Program-made: the position numbers and the translations under genes
In this document: positions 55,044-64,000 of the stretch, piece by piece
Layout of the letters: each line of letters opens with the position of its first letter
Position numbering within the stretch: the first letter of the stretch is position 1
Notes under the pieces: model-generated
What the model saw: the letters and a program-made list of their open reading frames with translations, nothing else
What the model was told of the DNA's origin: nothing
Databases searched by the model: none
Source: Pseudo-nitzschia pungens
Lineage: Eukaryota; Bacillariophyta; Bacillariophyceae; Bacillariales; Bacillariaceae
NCBI GenBank assembly: GCA_037355855.1
Contig: CM074764.1
Span: 4,402,001-4,466,000 of the forward strand
DNA: 64,000 nucleotides
Direction: 5' to 3'

Positions 55044-55860
55044 CAGGGGTGATAATAGAAAGGGGTGCGCCACTGCGTGAAAAAAAAATTACCCATGCGT
55101 GCACAAATAACAAAAACTGTCCTCATTTTTCTTTCCTATATTTATTTTTAACTAACAAACACTAGTTAAAATACCTTAACTTCAGATAGTAATAACTCTA
55201 TCAAAAATCAATCCTAATCTATATTTCAAATATCTGCACTATGGTTTAAAGTCTTTTAAACAAGAATATTGAATAAAAATGAGGTTTTGAACGAGTCTAA
55301 AGTCATCTATTACTGATACAAAATTGAAGGCTATTTTTAGGCTTTTCTCGCAAAAGATACACTTACTAGGTATGAAACATATGATTACTTTACAGCCTTT
55401 TTGGGTGCATGACTGGCGAATTTTGGTGCATGACTGGCAAATTTTGGTGCATGACTGGCGAAGTTGGGTGCAGGACTGGAGAAGTCGGGTGCATGACTGA
55501 CAATTTGTATGCGGTACCAAGCACGTCTGAAGAAAAAAATGGCCTACAACCTTGTATCAGTAATAGATGACTTTAGAGTCGTTCAAAACCTCATTATTAT
55601 TGTATATTCTTGTTTAAAACAGTTTAAACTATAATGCAGGTATTTGAAATATAGATTAGGATTGATTTTTGATGGAGTTATTACTATCTTAAGTTAAGGT
55701 ATTTTAACTAGTGTTTGTTAGTTAAAAATAAATATAGGAAAGAAAAATGAGGACAGTTTTTGTTATTTGTGCACGCATGGGTAATTTTTTTTTCTGATTT
55801 GAATGGAGTTTTGTACGAGAGCGCGCATTCGTGGCGCACCCCTGTCTATTATCACCCCTG
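55044..55860. mobile_element. Non-autonomous hAT-type element (817 bp)
   Basis: Ends are CAGGGGTGATAATAG and its inverse, extending into inverted arms of about 310 bp. A perfect 8-bp duplication, CTTATTAT, flanks it (55036-55043 and 55861-55868). An 8-bp duplication with CAGGG-type termini is the hAT signature. There is no transposase. The centre (55400-55505) holds five copies of a 21-bp repeat. Confidence 0.9.
55400..55505 (+). repeat. 21-bp tandem repeat in the centre of the hAT-type element
   Basis: GGTGCATGACTGGCGAA-like units begin at 55404, 55425, 55446, 55467 and 55488. The third to fifth are slightly diverged. Confidence 0.9.
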
Positions 55861-55868
55861 CTTATTAT

Positions 55869-56593
55869 CCCCTGCTTCTTATTATGACCTCTGCACAGAA
55901 GAGCGTGCAGGAGGTGGGTCTGTCCCCACCCGCATCCTGCAGTTGGTTGCAGTTGGTGTGTCCTGTTCCTTGCCCAAAGTATCCAATTCTATTGGTTGTC
56001 AGCGCGAAGGCGAATTGGAGGTGTAGTATTTTTGTTCATGCTCAAAAACCAACGAAGTGTTGAACAAAAACAGCGCTGTTTACCAACGAAAACAACCCAG
56101 GATAACCCACGAGAACCCAAAGATAGAAAACCTCACGAATACATGCATCAGGTAAAATCTTACCTAGTACCGTACGTGCGCGTTTCGAAATATTCAAGAC
56201 AACAATTTTGGAACTAACAATGTATCATTCTCAAATCAGTACCTAACACAAAATACCAAGGTAACCTTACTTCGTTCTATTCGCTTCGTGATACGACACC
56301 TGCACCTGTAATGCTTTTCTATATTTCTAACACAGTCGTAAGGTATTAATTAGGATTTTTTAAAAATAATTAGTTATTACTGTATAATTCACAAATAAGT
56401 AATAATAGTCGACGCATCAGAAGAAGATACGAGTCCGTTATGTTGGTTGATCGAATTCGATTTTCGGGATAAGAAATGTACAAGTACAGCACTATCACGT
56501 TATCATCCATTTCAATCTCATTGATTCAAATTATTTTTCGTTTCCTTGTGTTCGATGTGGTTTTTGCCAACACAAGAAAAAAGTGTATTGTTT
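55869..56593. other. Intergenic, downstream of the LRR gene
   Basis: AT-rich. No gene recognised. The terminator or poly(A) site of the LRR gene should lie here on the minus strand, but I cannot place it. Confidence 0.45.
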
Positions 56594-59500
56594 CTAAACA
56601 CCAGTCTCTCCGCAGACGCAACATTCACAGGTCACTGTTTCACAGTCAACGGATATGGCTTTCAAATTACCCTGATACATATTCTCGCAAATTTTGTTCG
56701 AAACCTCTCCTTCCAAACTGTTGTAGTGGAAACTGGCCGCTTCTAGGTTCGTTGGAGTTGCGAGTGAATCTGGAATGCTTCCTGTAAATTCATTACCATG
56801 AAGAAACAGACTTGAGAGTTTCGGAGGGTTTCCGAGCGACGAAGGAATAGTTCCAGATAATAAATTATCATCCAGATGGAGATTCCGAAGGTTTAAAGTT
56901 CCAAGATTTTCAGGAAGGGTTCCAGAAAACCTGTTATTTTCACCAAACATAACCTGCAAATTGGGCATGCGGTCTGGAATGTCTTGAGGAAGCGTTCCTT
57001 CAAACCTATTAAATCCAACATCCCAGTATACCATATCAGGGTAGCGGAAAAAGTATCCTGGGATCTCACCAGAAAACTGATTGAAAGCCAGAACAAATGT
57101 GTCTAGCTCTACCAAACTCGAAAAGTCGGGAGGGAATGTGCCTGTGATCAAATTATCAGATGCTGTGAATTCATATATAGTAGATAGAATTGATAGCTCT
57201 GAAGGAAGAGTTCCTTGCAATCCATTCCCATGAATCCGGATCATTTCCATCTGTTCTACGCGGTTACAAGGGTCTAAACCAATCATATTATACCAATCGC
57301 ACTCATGAAGATCGGACAACCACATGTCATTTTCCAACCATTCACCTCCATCTTGCTCACAGAAAAATACAGTCATAGCATAACGTTGTCGGATGCGTTC
57401 GCCTGTAAATTCCAAAACATCTTCCCCTGTTCGAAGCCAGTCGCGAGCCTTTGTTTGACACGTTCCAGGGATATCGAAGAGTTCCGCTGTACCTGGAGGA
57501 ATGTACGGGCCGATACCGTCTGATACTACCTGACAAGCAGGATCGGTAGTGCAAGGCATAAGAGTGTCAGAATCAGGATAATACGTATCCGTAAGAGAAG
57601 GTTGGTTCGGATTTTCCAAAGCAAACTGAGGTGCATTCGGTGCTGGACTCGGAACGGTAGCATTAGGACCTGTAGCTGCACCAGCGCCAACTACGGCTCC
57701 TAGAGCCAACATTGACCAAGCAGCTAATGGCACCCCCGTTACCGCAGGTTCTTTATTATCATCTTCTTCTTCGTATTCACTTATATCATCATCTGGAATG
57801 TCAGCCAATTCCAAGTCGTCATCGTTTTCAGAAGCAGAAGTGACTGATGGCCGATCGTATGGTCCCTCAGGGCGAGCACCACTCCAGTCATACTGAGGTT
57901 TCTCCTTTTCTGACTTCAACTTGGATGGTCTCTCAGCGGACCAGTCATAGAGAGGTTTGTTCTCGGCTACAGGGGAGAGCTCAAACTCTTCGTCAGCTTC
58001 CGATGGTTTTGTCACAACAGGTCGGTTGAGAGGAGCTGGTTTCTTTTTGGCAGACCAATCATAGGATGGCGGTTGCGAGCGAGCTGAAACCTCAGGCTCC
58101 TCAGGTTTCTTGTCCGCATCCCAGTCGTAGGAAGGCGGTTGCGAGCCAGCGGAAACCTCAGGTTTCTTTTCAACGGCCCAATCATACGAGGGAGGTTGGG
58201 AATCAGCGGAAACCTCAGGTTTCTTCTCAGCTGCCCAGTCATACGATGGCGGTTGCGAATCAGAGGAAACCTCGGGTTTCTTGTCTGCATCCCAGTCGTA
58301 GGATGGTGGTTGCGAATCAGCCGAAACCTGAGGTTTCTTCTCAGCTGCCCAGTCATACGATGGTGGTTGCAAATCAGCGGAAACCTCGGATTTCTTTTCA
58401 GCTGCCCAGTCATAGGATGGTGGTTGTAAACCAGTGGAAACCTCAGGTTTCTTTTCAGCTGTCCAGTCATAAGATGGTGGTTGCGACTCAGCAGAAACTT
58501 CAGGCTTCTCAGAATTCATCTTCGACGACCAATCAAAAGATGGCGATTTCGAATGATTTGCATTCGCTGAACTTTCAGGTTCCTCCAAGACGGGATTAAG
58601 CTCGAAGTCATCATCAAAATCAATTGGTGTGGTAACGTCTGGTCTACTGAAAGGAGAAACCTTCTTTTGGGAAGACCAATCAAAGGAAGGTTGTTGTACA
58701 GATAAAGAGAAGTCTGGCGATTCATCGACAGCGATGCGTTGCCAGCCATATTCAGGTTCGTCTGGACTCTTCGTCCTTCCATCACGTGGAATTGATCTAA
58801 CATCACCTGGTCTTTGCTGTGGTATGTCCGTGTCATCGTTTGGAACACCAGGAATTCCAGTTGTTAAGTTTCTGTGCCACATCATCTCTGGATCATCTGG
58901 ATTTGTGGATTTCCCATCTCTTGGAATGGATTTGACATCACCTGGTCTGTCATAGATATCATCCTCGCCTGGGACTCCGGGAACTCTCTCGTCCGGACTT
59001 CTCTGCCACATCATCTCTGGATCATCTGGATTTGTGGATTTCCCATCTCTTGGAATGGATTTGACATCACCTGGTCTGTCATAGATATCATCCTCGCCTG
59101 GGACTCCGGGAACTCTCTCGTCCGGACTTCTCTGCCACATCATCTCTGGATCATCTGGATTTGTGGATTTCCCATCTCTTGGGATGGATTTGACATCACC
59201 TGGTCTGTCATAGATATCATCCTCGCCTGGGACTCCGGGAACTCTCTCGTCTGGACTTCTCTGCCACATCATCTCTGGATCATCTGGATTTGTGGATTTC
59301 CCATCTCTTGGAATGGATTTGACATCACCTGGTCTGTCATAGATATCATCCTCGCCTGGGACTCCGGGAACTCTCTCGTCTGGACTTCTCTGCCACATCA
59401 TCTCTGGATCATCTGGATTTGTGGATTTCCCATCTCTTGGAATGGATTTGACATCACCTGGTCTGTCATAGATATCATCCTCGCCTGGGACTCCGGGAAC

Positions 59501-62500
59501 TCTCTCGTCCGGACTTCTCTGCCACATCATCTCTGGATCATCTGGATTTGTGGATTTCCCATCTCTTGGAATGGATTTGACATCACCTGGTCTGTCATAG
59601 ATATCATCCTCGCCTGGGACTCCGGGAACTCTCTCGTCCGGACTTCTCTGCCACATCATCTCTGGATCATCTGGATTTGTGGATTTCCCATCTCTTGGGA
59701 TGGATTTGACATCACCTGGTCTGTCATAGATATCATCCTCGCCTGGGACTCCGGGAACTCTCTCGTCCGGACTTCTCTGCCACATCATCTCTGGATCATC
59801 TGGATTTGTGGATTTCCCATCTCTTGGAATGGATTTGACATCACCTGGTCTGTCATAGATATCATCCTCGCCTGGGACTCCAGGAACTCTCTCGTCCGGA
59901 CTTCTCTGCCACATCATCTCTGGATCATCTGGATTTGTGGATTTCCCATCTCTTGGAATGGATTTGACATCACCTGGTCTGTCATAGATATCATCCTCGC
60001 CTGGGACTCCAGGAACTCTCTCCTCTGGACTTCTCTGCCACATCATCTCTGGATCATCTGGATTTGTGGGTTTCCCATCTCTTGGAATGGATTTGACATC
60101 ACCTGGTCTGTCATAGATATCATCCTCGTCTGGGACTCCGGGAACTCTCTCGTCTGGACTTCTCTGCCACATCATCTCTGGATCATCTGGATTTGTGGAT
60201 TTCCCATCTCTTGGAATGAATTTGACATCACCTGGTCTGTCATAGATATCATCCTCGCCTGGGACGCCAGGAACTCTCTCGTCTGGACTTCTCTGCCACA
60301 TCATCTCTGGATCATCTGGATTTGTGGATTTCCCATCTCTTGGAATGGATTTGACATCACCTGGTCTGTCATAGATATCATCCTCGCCTGGGACTCCGGG
60401 AACTCTCTCGTCCGGACTTCTCTGCCACATCATCTCTGGATCATCTGGATTTGTGGATTTCCCATCTCTTGGAATGGATTTGACATCACCTGGTCTGTCA
60501 TAGATATCATCCTCGCCTGGGACTCCGGGAACTCTCTCGTCCGGACTTCTCTGCCACATCATCTCTGGATCATCTGGATTTGTGGATTTCCCATCTCTTG
60601 GGATGGATTTGACATCACCTGGTCTGTCATAGATATCATCCTCGCCTGGGACTCCAGGAACTCTCTCGTCTGGACTTCTCTGCCACATCATCTCTGGATC
60701 ATCTGGATTTGTGGATTTCCCATCTCTTGGAATGGATTTGACATCACCTGGTCTGTCATAGATATCATCCTCGCCTGGGACTCCGGGAACTCTCTCGTCC
60801 GGACTTCTCTGCCACATCATCTCTGGATCATCTGGATTTGTGGATTTCCCATCTCTTGGAATGGATTTGACATCACCTGGTCTGTCATAGATATCATCCT
60901 CGCCTGGGACTCCGGGAACTCTCTCGTCCGGACTTCTCTGCCACATCATCTCTGGATCATCTGGATTTGTGGATTTCCCATCTCTTGGGATGGATTTGAC
61001 ATCACCTGGTCTGTCATAGATATCATCCTCGCCTGGGACTCCGGGAACTCTCTCGTCCGGACTTCTCTGCCACATCATCTCTGGATCATCTGGATTTGTG
61101 GATTTCCCATCTCTTGGAATGGATTTGACGTCACCTGGTCTGTCATAGATATCATCCTCGCCTGGGACTCCAGGAACTCTCTCGTCCGGACTTCTCTGCC
61201 ACATCATCTCTGGATCATCTGGATTTGTGGATTTCCCATCTCTTGGAATGGATTTGACATCACCTGGTCTGTCATAGATATCATCCTCGCCTGGGACTCC
61301 AGGAACTCTCTCGTCCGGACTTCTCTGCCACATCATCTCTGGATCATCTGGATTTGTGGATTTCCCATCTCTTGGAATGGATTTGACGTCACCTGGTATG
61401 TTATGGTTCTCTTTTTCATCAGTTAGACCTGGTGGACTTGTGTTTTTTACACGCTTCCAATCCATTTCAGGATGTTCTTTCATGTCAAACACAGCATCAC
61501 GCGGAATGGAACGCAAGTCACCTGGCCTGTTGTAAATGTTTTCTTGGTTGGTGTCTGGGACACCAGGTGTTTGGTGGTCTGGAGAACGAGCCCATATAAC
61601 TTCAGGAGTTTTGCCATCATTCGTAGTACCATCCCGTGGAATAGAACGTAGGTCACCGGGTTTATCATAGACATCATTTTCTTCTGGAGGAACGCCGGGG
61701 ATATTAGGAGACCGCATCCACTTAGTTTCCGTATCGTCAATTCTACTTTTGACTTGCCTATCAGTGAGTGCTGTTGTTTCAACAACGTCAGCTTTGTTGA
61801 AAGGAATGTCGTCTTTGTCATAATCCGGAGGATTGAAAAGAGATCGTGCCCAATCAAGATCTTTCTCTAGCTCAGAATGAATGGGTTGTTTTGCTGGAAT
61901 GGATTTCAAAGTATCAGGTTGATCAAAGGGTACAACATCTTCAGGCAGTCCAGGGATATATTCATTTGGTTCCCTTCTCCATTCCAAAATATCTTCTATT
62001 TCAGACGAAGGTTTGTCACGTGGGATGAGACTGAGATCACCAACTCTCTCAAGAGGACTGTCATCATCACCAATTCCAGGGATTTCATAAGAAGGTTTTC
62101 GAGCCCAATGATAGTCAGGTTCTCCCATCATCTTTGGTTTCCAATCACGGGGGATTGCTCTTACGTCACCTGGTCTATCAAAGATACCATCATCACCAGG
62201 TGCTTCAGGAATCTTTTGCGATGGGTTGCGCTCCCAGGTCTCTTCATTGTCTTTTTCTGATTCTCTTCCTTCTGGACTTTTATGGTGAGGAATTGACTCA
62301 AACTCACCAGTTTTGTCAAAGGGGATGTTATCATTAGGTACTCCTGGAATCTTCTGACTTGATTGGCGAGACCATTCTACCTCAGGGTGAAGCTCCTCGG
62401 GAGACTTTCCGTCACGGGGAATCGATCTTACGTCACCTGGTCTATCAAAGATACCATCATCACCAGGTGCTTCAGGAATCTTTTGCGATGGGTTGCGCTC

Positions 62501-64000
62501 CCAGGTCTCTTCATTGTCATTTTCTGATTCTCTTCCTTCTGGACTTTTATGGTGAGGAATTGACTCAAACTCACCAGTTTTGTCAAAGGGGATGTTATCA
62601 TTAGGTACTCCTGGAATCTTTTGACTTGATTGGCGAGACCATTCTACCTCAGGGTGAAGCTCCTCGGGAGACTTTCCGTCACGGGGAATCGATCTTACGT
62701 CACCTGGTCTATCAAAGATATCATCATCACCATGTGCTTCAGGAATCTTTTGCGATGGGTTGCGCTCCCAGGTCTCTTCATTGTCATTTTCTGATTCTCT
62801 TCCTTCTGGACTTTTATGGTGAGGAATTGACTCAAACTCACCAGTTTTGTCAAAGGGGATGTTATCATTAGGTACTCCTGGAATCTTTTGACTTGATTGG
62901 CGAGACCATTCTACCTCAGGGTGAAGCTCCTCGGGAGACTTTCCGTCACGAGGAATCGATCTTACGTCACCTGGTCTATCAAAGACACTATCGTCCTCAG
63001 GAACCTTTCTGTCAGGACCAGTGGATTTTGAGTCCAAATTTCCCAACGTGTCCACTTCATCTTCAATCAAGTCTAAGTTGTTCTCTCGTAACCATGTAAA
63101 AACTTGTTCAATTTCTTTCGCTCTGTTTTCAGGGCTTTGTTCGGGTTTGTGAGGCAAAAACTGATCGATCGTCTCGAAAGGTCGAACCTCAGGATTGTGG
63201 GATCCACGAGGGTTACGCAGATACGTCAAAATGTCATCGAGGTCTTGTGCTCTACTTTCTGGAGAACGTGATCCTTGTTTGAGCCCCTCACGAACTGGAT
63301 TGAACCCGAGGAGCTCCTCATCGTCTGTCAGTTTCAAATTATTCTGGCGCATCCAATGCAAGACTCCCTCAATTTCCTCTGCTCGGTCCTCCGGAGCCTG
63401 CTTCGTCTCTTTAGGCAAAAGTTGATCAACTAGAATCATTTCTTTGCTTGGCTCATCGTTGTCGACGTTTGGCCGACCTTTCCTAATCCATTTCAAAACT
63501 CTATCCAGATCCTTAAGCCTCTCTGCAGGTGATCGAGGTTTAAGATCCATTGCTTTCTCCTCTTTGGTCCAAGGCAGAATTGAGAAATGTTCTGGAAGAA
63601 GGTTATTGTTCTGACGTGCCCAATCAATTGCTGTTTCGATTTCACTAGCCCTGTCAAAAGGCTTCTGTAATGGTCTGTTTGGTAGAAGGTTTTCGAAAGA
63701 CTCGAAATCCCCTGTTGGATCGTCAACATCATCTCTTCCTCGACGAATCCATTTAATAATGTTATTTCTCTCGTTGATTCGGTCGTCAGGGGATCGTCTC
63801 GTAATCGGAACAGAAGAACATTTTTCAGATCCATCACTCGGAGTAGCATTTCGAACCCAATCAAGAGCTTTCTCAATATCACTCGCACGATCGAAAAGGG
63901 TTTGTTGAGGATTTGGCGGCAACATGAGATCAGCGTTTCTGAATTCACCCAAAGGATCAAGAGACTCCGATCGACCACCACGTAACCAGTCATATATGTC
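56594..64000 (-). CDS. Giant repeat-containing transmembrane protein with extracellular LRR domain (5' end outside window)
   Basis: One uninterrupted frame of more than 2460 codons, still open at 64000, so the start is not in view; the codon at 63952 is TTG, not a convincing start. From the N-terminus (numbered from 63952): about six helical-looking units with RA-EIE--L-W-R--N (1-300); three 89-residue units (about 320-600); diverged single units; nineteen 43-residue units (about 854-1671); eight 19-residue QPPSYDWAAEKK units; an acidic stretch; one membrane span, VPLAAWSMLALGAVVGAGAA (about 2072-2095); a Cys-containing cap (CDWYNMIGLDPC); eight plant-type LRRs (N-FSGTLP, N-LSGTIP); and a Cys cap VDCETVTCECCVC. 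There is no N-terminal signal and no kinase domain in view, so the LRRs probably face outside and the repeats the cytoplasm. Such LRR proteins are expanded in diatoms. Ligand and function are unknown; a receptor or adhesion role is a guess. Confidence 0.88.
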   Translation of the reverse strand, partial: DIYDWLRGGRSESLDPLGEFRNADLMLPPNPQQTLFDRASDIEKALDWVRNATPSDGSEKCSSVPITRRSPDDRINERNNIIKWIRRGRDDVDDPTGDFESFENLLPNRPLQKPFDRASEIETAIDWARQNNNLLPEHFSILPWTKEEKAMDLKPRSPAERLKDLDRVLKWIRKGRPNVDNDEPSKEMILVDQLLPKETKQAPEDRAEEIEGVLHWMRQNNLKLTDDEELLGFNPVREGLKQGSRSPESRAQDLDDILTYLRNPRGSHNPEVRPFETIDQFLPHKPEQSPENRAKEIEQVFTWLRENNLDLIEDEVDTLGNLDSKSTGPDRKVPEDDSVFDRPGDVRSIPRDGKSPEELHPEVEWSRQSSQKIPGVPNDNIPFDKTGEFESIPHHKSPEGRESENDNEETWERNPSQKIPEAHGDDDIFDRPGDVRSIPRDGKSPEELHPEVEWSRQSSQKIPGVPNDNIPFDKTGEFESIPHHKSPEGRESENDNEETWERNPSQKIPEAPGDDGIFDRPGDVRSIPRDGKSPEELHPEVEWSRQSSQKIPGVPNDNIPFDKTGEFESIPHHKSPEGRESEKDNEETWERNPSQKIPEAPGDDGIFDRPGDVRAIPRDWKPKMMGEPDYHWARKPSYEIPGIGDDDSPLERVGDLSLIPRDKPSSEIEDILEWRREPNEYIPGLPEDVVPFDQPDTLKSIPAKQPIHSELEKDLDWARSLFNPPDYDKDDIPFNKADVVETTALTDRQVKSRIDDTETKWMRSPNIPGVPPEENDVYDKPGDLRSIPRDGTTNDGKTPEVIWARSPDHQTPGVPDTNQENIYNRPGDLRSIPRDAVFDMKEHPEMDWKRVKNTSPPGLTDEKENHNIPGDVKSIPRDGKSTNPDDPEMMWQRSPDERVPGVPGEDDIYDRPGDVKSIPRDGKSTNPDDPEMMWQRSPDERVPGVPGEDDIYDRPGDVKSIPRDGKSTNPDDPEMMWQRSPDERVPGVPGEDDIYDRPGDVKSIPRDGKSTNPDDPEMMWQRSPDERVPGVPGEDDIYDRPGDVKSIPRDGKSTNPDDPEMMWQRSPDERVPGVPGEDDIYDRPGDVKSIPRDGKSTNPDDPEMMWQRSPDERVPGVPGEDDIYDRPGDVKSIPRDGKSTNPDDPEMMWQRSPDERVPGVPGEDDIYDRPGDVKSIPRDGKSTNPDDPEMMWQRSPDERVPGVPGEDDIYDRPGDVKSIPRDGKSTNPDDPEMMWQRSPDERVPGVPGEDDIYDRPGDVKFIPRDGKSTNPDDPEMMWQRSPDERVPGVPDEDDIYDRPGDVKSIPRDGKPTNPDDPEMMWQRSPEERVPGVPGEDDIYDRPGDVKSIPRDGKSTNPDDPEMMWQRSPDERVPGVPGEDDIYDRPGDVKSIPRDGKSTNPDDPEMMWQRSPDERVPGVPGEDDIYDRPGDVKSIPRDGKSTNPDDPEMMWQRSPDERVPGVPGEDDIYDRPGDVKSIPRDGKSTNPDDPEMMWQRSPDERVPGVPGEDDIYDRPGDVKSIPRDGKSTNPDDPEMMWQRSPDERVPGVPGEDDIYDRPGDVKSIPRDGKSTNPDDPEMMWQRSPDERVPGVPGEDDIYDRPGDVKSIPRDGKSTNPDDPEMMWQRSPDERVPGVPGEDDIYDRPGDVKSIPRDGKSTNPDDPEMMWQRSPDERVPGVPGEDDIYDRPGDVKSIPRDGKSTNPDDPEMMWHRNLTTGIPGVPNDDTDIPQQRPGDVRSIPRDGRTKSPDEPEYGWQRIAVDESPDFSLSVQQPSFDWSSQKKVSPFSRPDVTTPIDFDDDFELNPVLEEPESSANANHSKSPSFDWSSKMNSEKPEVSAESQPPSYDWTAEKKPEVSTGLQPPSYDWAAEKKSEVSADLQPPSYDWAAEKKPQVSADSQPPSYDWDADKKPEVSSDSQPPSYDWAAEKKPEVSADSQPPSYDWAVEKKPEVSAGSQPPSYDWDADKKPEEPEVSARSQPPSYDWSAKKKPAPLNRPVVTKPSEADEEFELSPVAENKPLYDWSAERPSKLKSEKEKPQYDWSGARPEGPYDRPSVTSASENDDDLELADIPDDDISEYEEEDDNKEPAVTGVPLAAWSMLALGAVVGAGAATGPNATVPSPAPNAPQFALENPNQPSLTDTYYPDSDTLMPCTTDPACQVVSDGIGPYIPPGTAELFDIPGTCQTKARDWLRTGEDVLEFTGERIRQRYAMTVFFCEQDGGEWLENDMWLSDLHECDWYNMIGLDPCNRVEQMEMIRIHGNGLQGTLPSELSILSTIYEFTASDNLITGTFPPDFSSLVELDTFVLAFNQFSGEIPGYFFRYPDMVYWDVGFNRFEGTLPQDIPDRMPNLQVMFGENNRFSGTLPENLGTLNLRNLHLDDNLLSGTIPSSLGNPPKLSSLFLHGNEFTGSIPDSLATPTNLEAASFHYNSLEGEVSNKICENMYQGNLKAISVDCETVTCECCVCGETGV
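58030..58500 (-). repeat. 57-bp coding repeat (19 residues, eight copies)
   Basis: Units read PEVSADSQPPSYDWAAEKK with variants DADKK, TAEKK and SAKKK. It lies just N-terminal of the acidic juxtamembrane region. Confidence 0.9.
58892..61402 (-). repeat. 129-bp coding repeat (43 residues, nineteen copies)
   Basis: CCTGGTCTGTCATAGATATC recurs every 129 bp from 58941. Units differ mainly at third positions (GGAATGG/GGGATGG, GTCCGG/GTCTGG, CCGGG/CCAGG) and in a few residues (GKPTNP, EERVPG, KFIPRD). The protein unit contains PGDVKSIPRDGK, DDPEMMWQRSP and VPGVPGEDDIYDR. Confidence 0.95.
62155..62985 (-). repeat. 267-bp coding repeat (89 residues, about three copies)
   Basis: Period 267 (for example starts at 62165, 62432 and 62699). 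Each unit holds two Trp cells, PEVEWSRQSSQKIPG and NEETWERNPSQKIPE, separated by a phenylalanine-bearing phrase FDKTGEFESIPHH. Confidence 0.93.

Noticed and set aside
58874..61426. 850-codon plus-strand frame rich in Trp, Ile and Ser
   Set aside because: Antisense shadow of the 129-bp coding repeat. The minus-strand protein has a membrane span and LRRs, and substitutions follow its third codon positions.

Overview
The window looks like nuclear DNA of a diatom, most likely a pennate raphid species. Three things point there. The Ty1/copia elements are of the diatom type, with a DSHADT-type protease. The one host gene is a diatom-style type II membrane protein: a long disordered N-terminus, one membrane span, then an extracellular leucine-rich-repeat (LRR) domain. 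There are no bacterial operons, no organelle genes and no recognisable RNA genes. The species is an inference. About 85% of the window is mobile or tandemly repeated DNA.

Layout. 1-620: 3' end of a repeat family with two hairpins and an ATT tail, running into a 12-bp minisatellite. 1122-4923: DNA transposon with 24-bp terminal inverted repeats (TIRs) and a DDE transposase broken by four stops. 4955-8266: a hAT-related arm, a 22-bp array, a 915-bp foldback element and a 181-bp tandem repeat. 8267-18001: copia element 1, with a foreign solo LTR inside its gag and a truncated 3' LTR. 18559-29420: a 149-bp tandem repeat split by copia element 2 (19062-29162), which is full length, has a 4-bp target duplication and an intact gag, but carries three stops and a lost catalytic Asp in pol. 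29421-31790: a second copy of the hairpin/ATT-tail 3' end, then a 17-bp array and about 1 kb of hexanucleotide repeat.

31893-54665 is a nest of retrotransposons. An old minus-strand copia received a deleted copia-like element (32975-34388) and a gypsy element (37014-52028). The gypsy in turn received a chimeric copia derivative (42529-51736) near the end of its pol. Target duplications are GGAAG for the gypsy, TTTG for the chimera and CCTGG for the small insert. LTR identity by eye rises inward: about 96%, about 97%, then no difference seen.

55044-55860 is a non-autonomous hAT-type element with an 8-bp target duplication. 56594-64000 (minus strand, 5' end outside the window) is the only convincing host gene, a giant repeat protein with an LRR ectodomain.

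Main points of interest. (1) Copia elements 1 and 2 keep gag and pol in one frame, split by a single UGA followed by a conserved GC-rich stem-loop; the gypsy also has a zero-frame UGA, directly followed by AUG and inside a hairpin. This suggests UGA readthrough or stop-restart expression in two unrelated families. (2) The chimeric element has a scrambled interior but LTRs that look identical, so it appears to have moved recently using proteins made by other copies. (3) The host protein's repeats of 89, 43 and 19 residues all appear to be versions of one Trp-centred module. (4) The 3'-end repeat has a hairpin with a compensatory base-pair change between its two copies.
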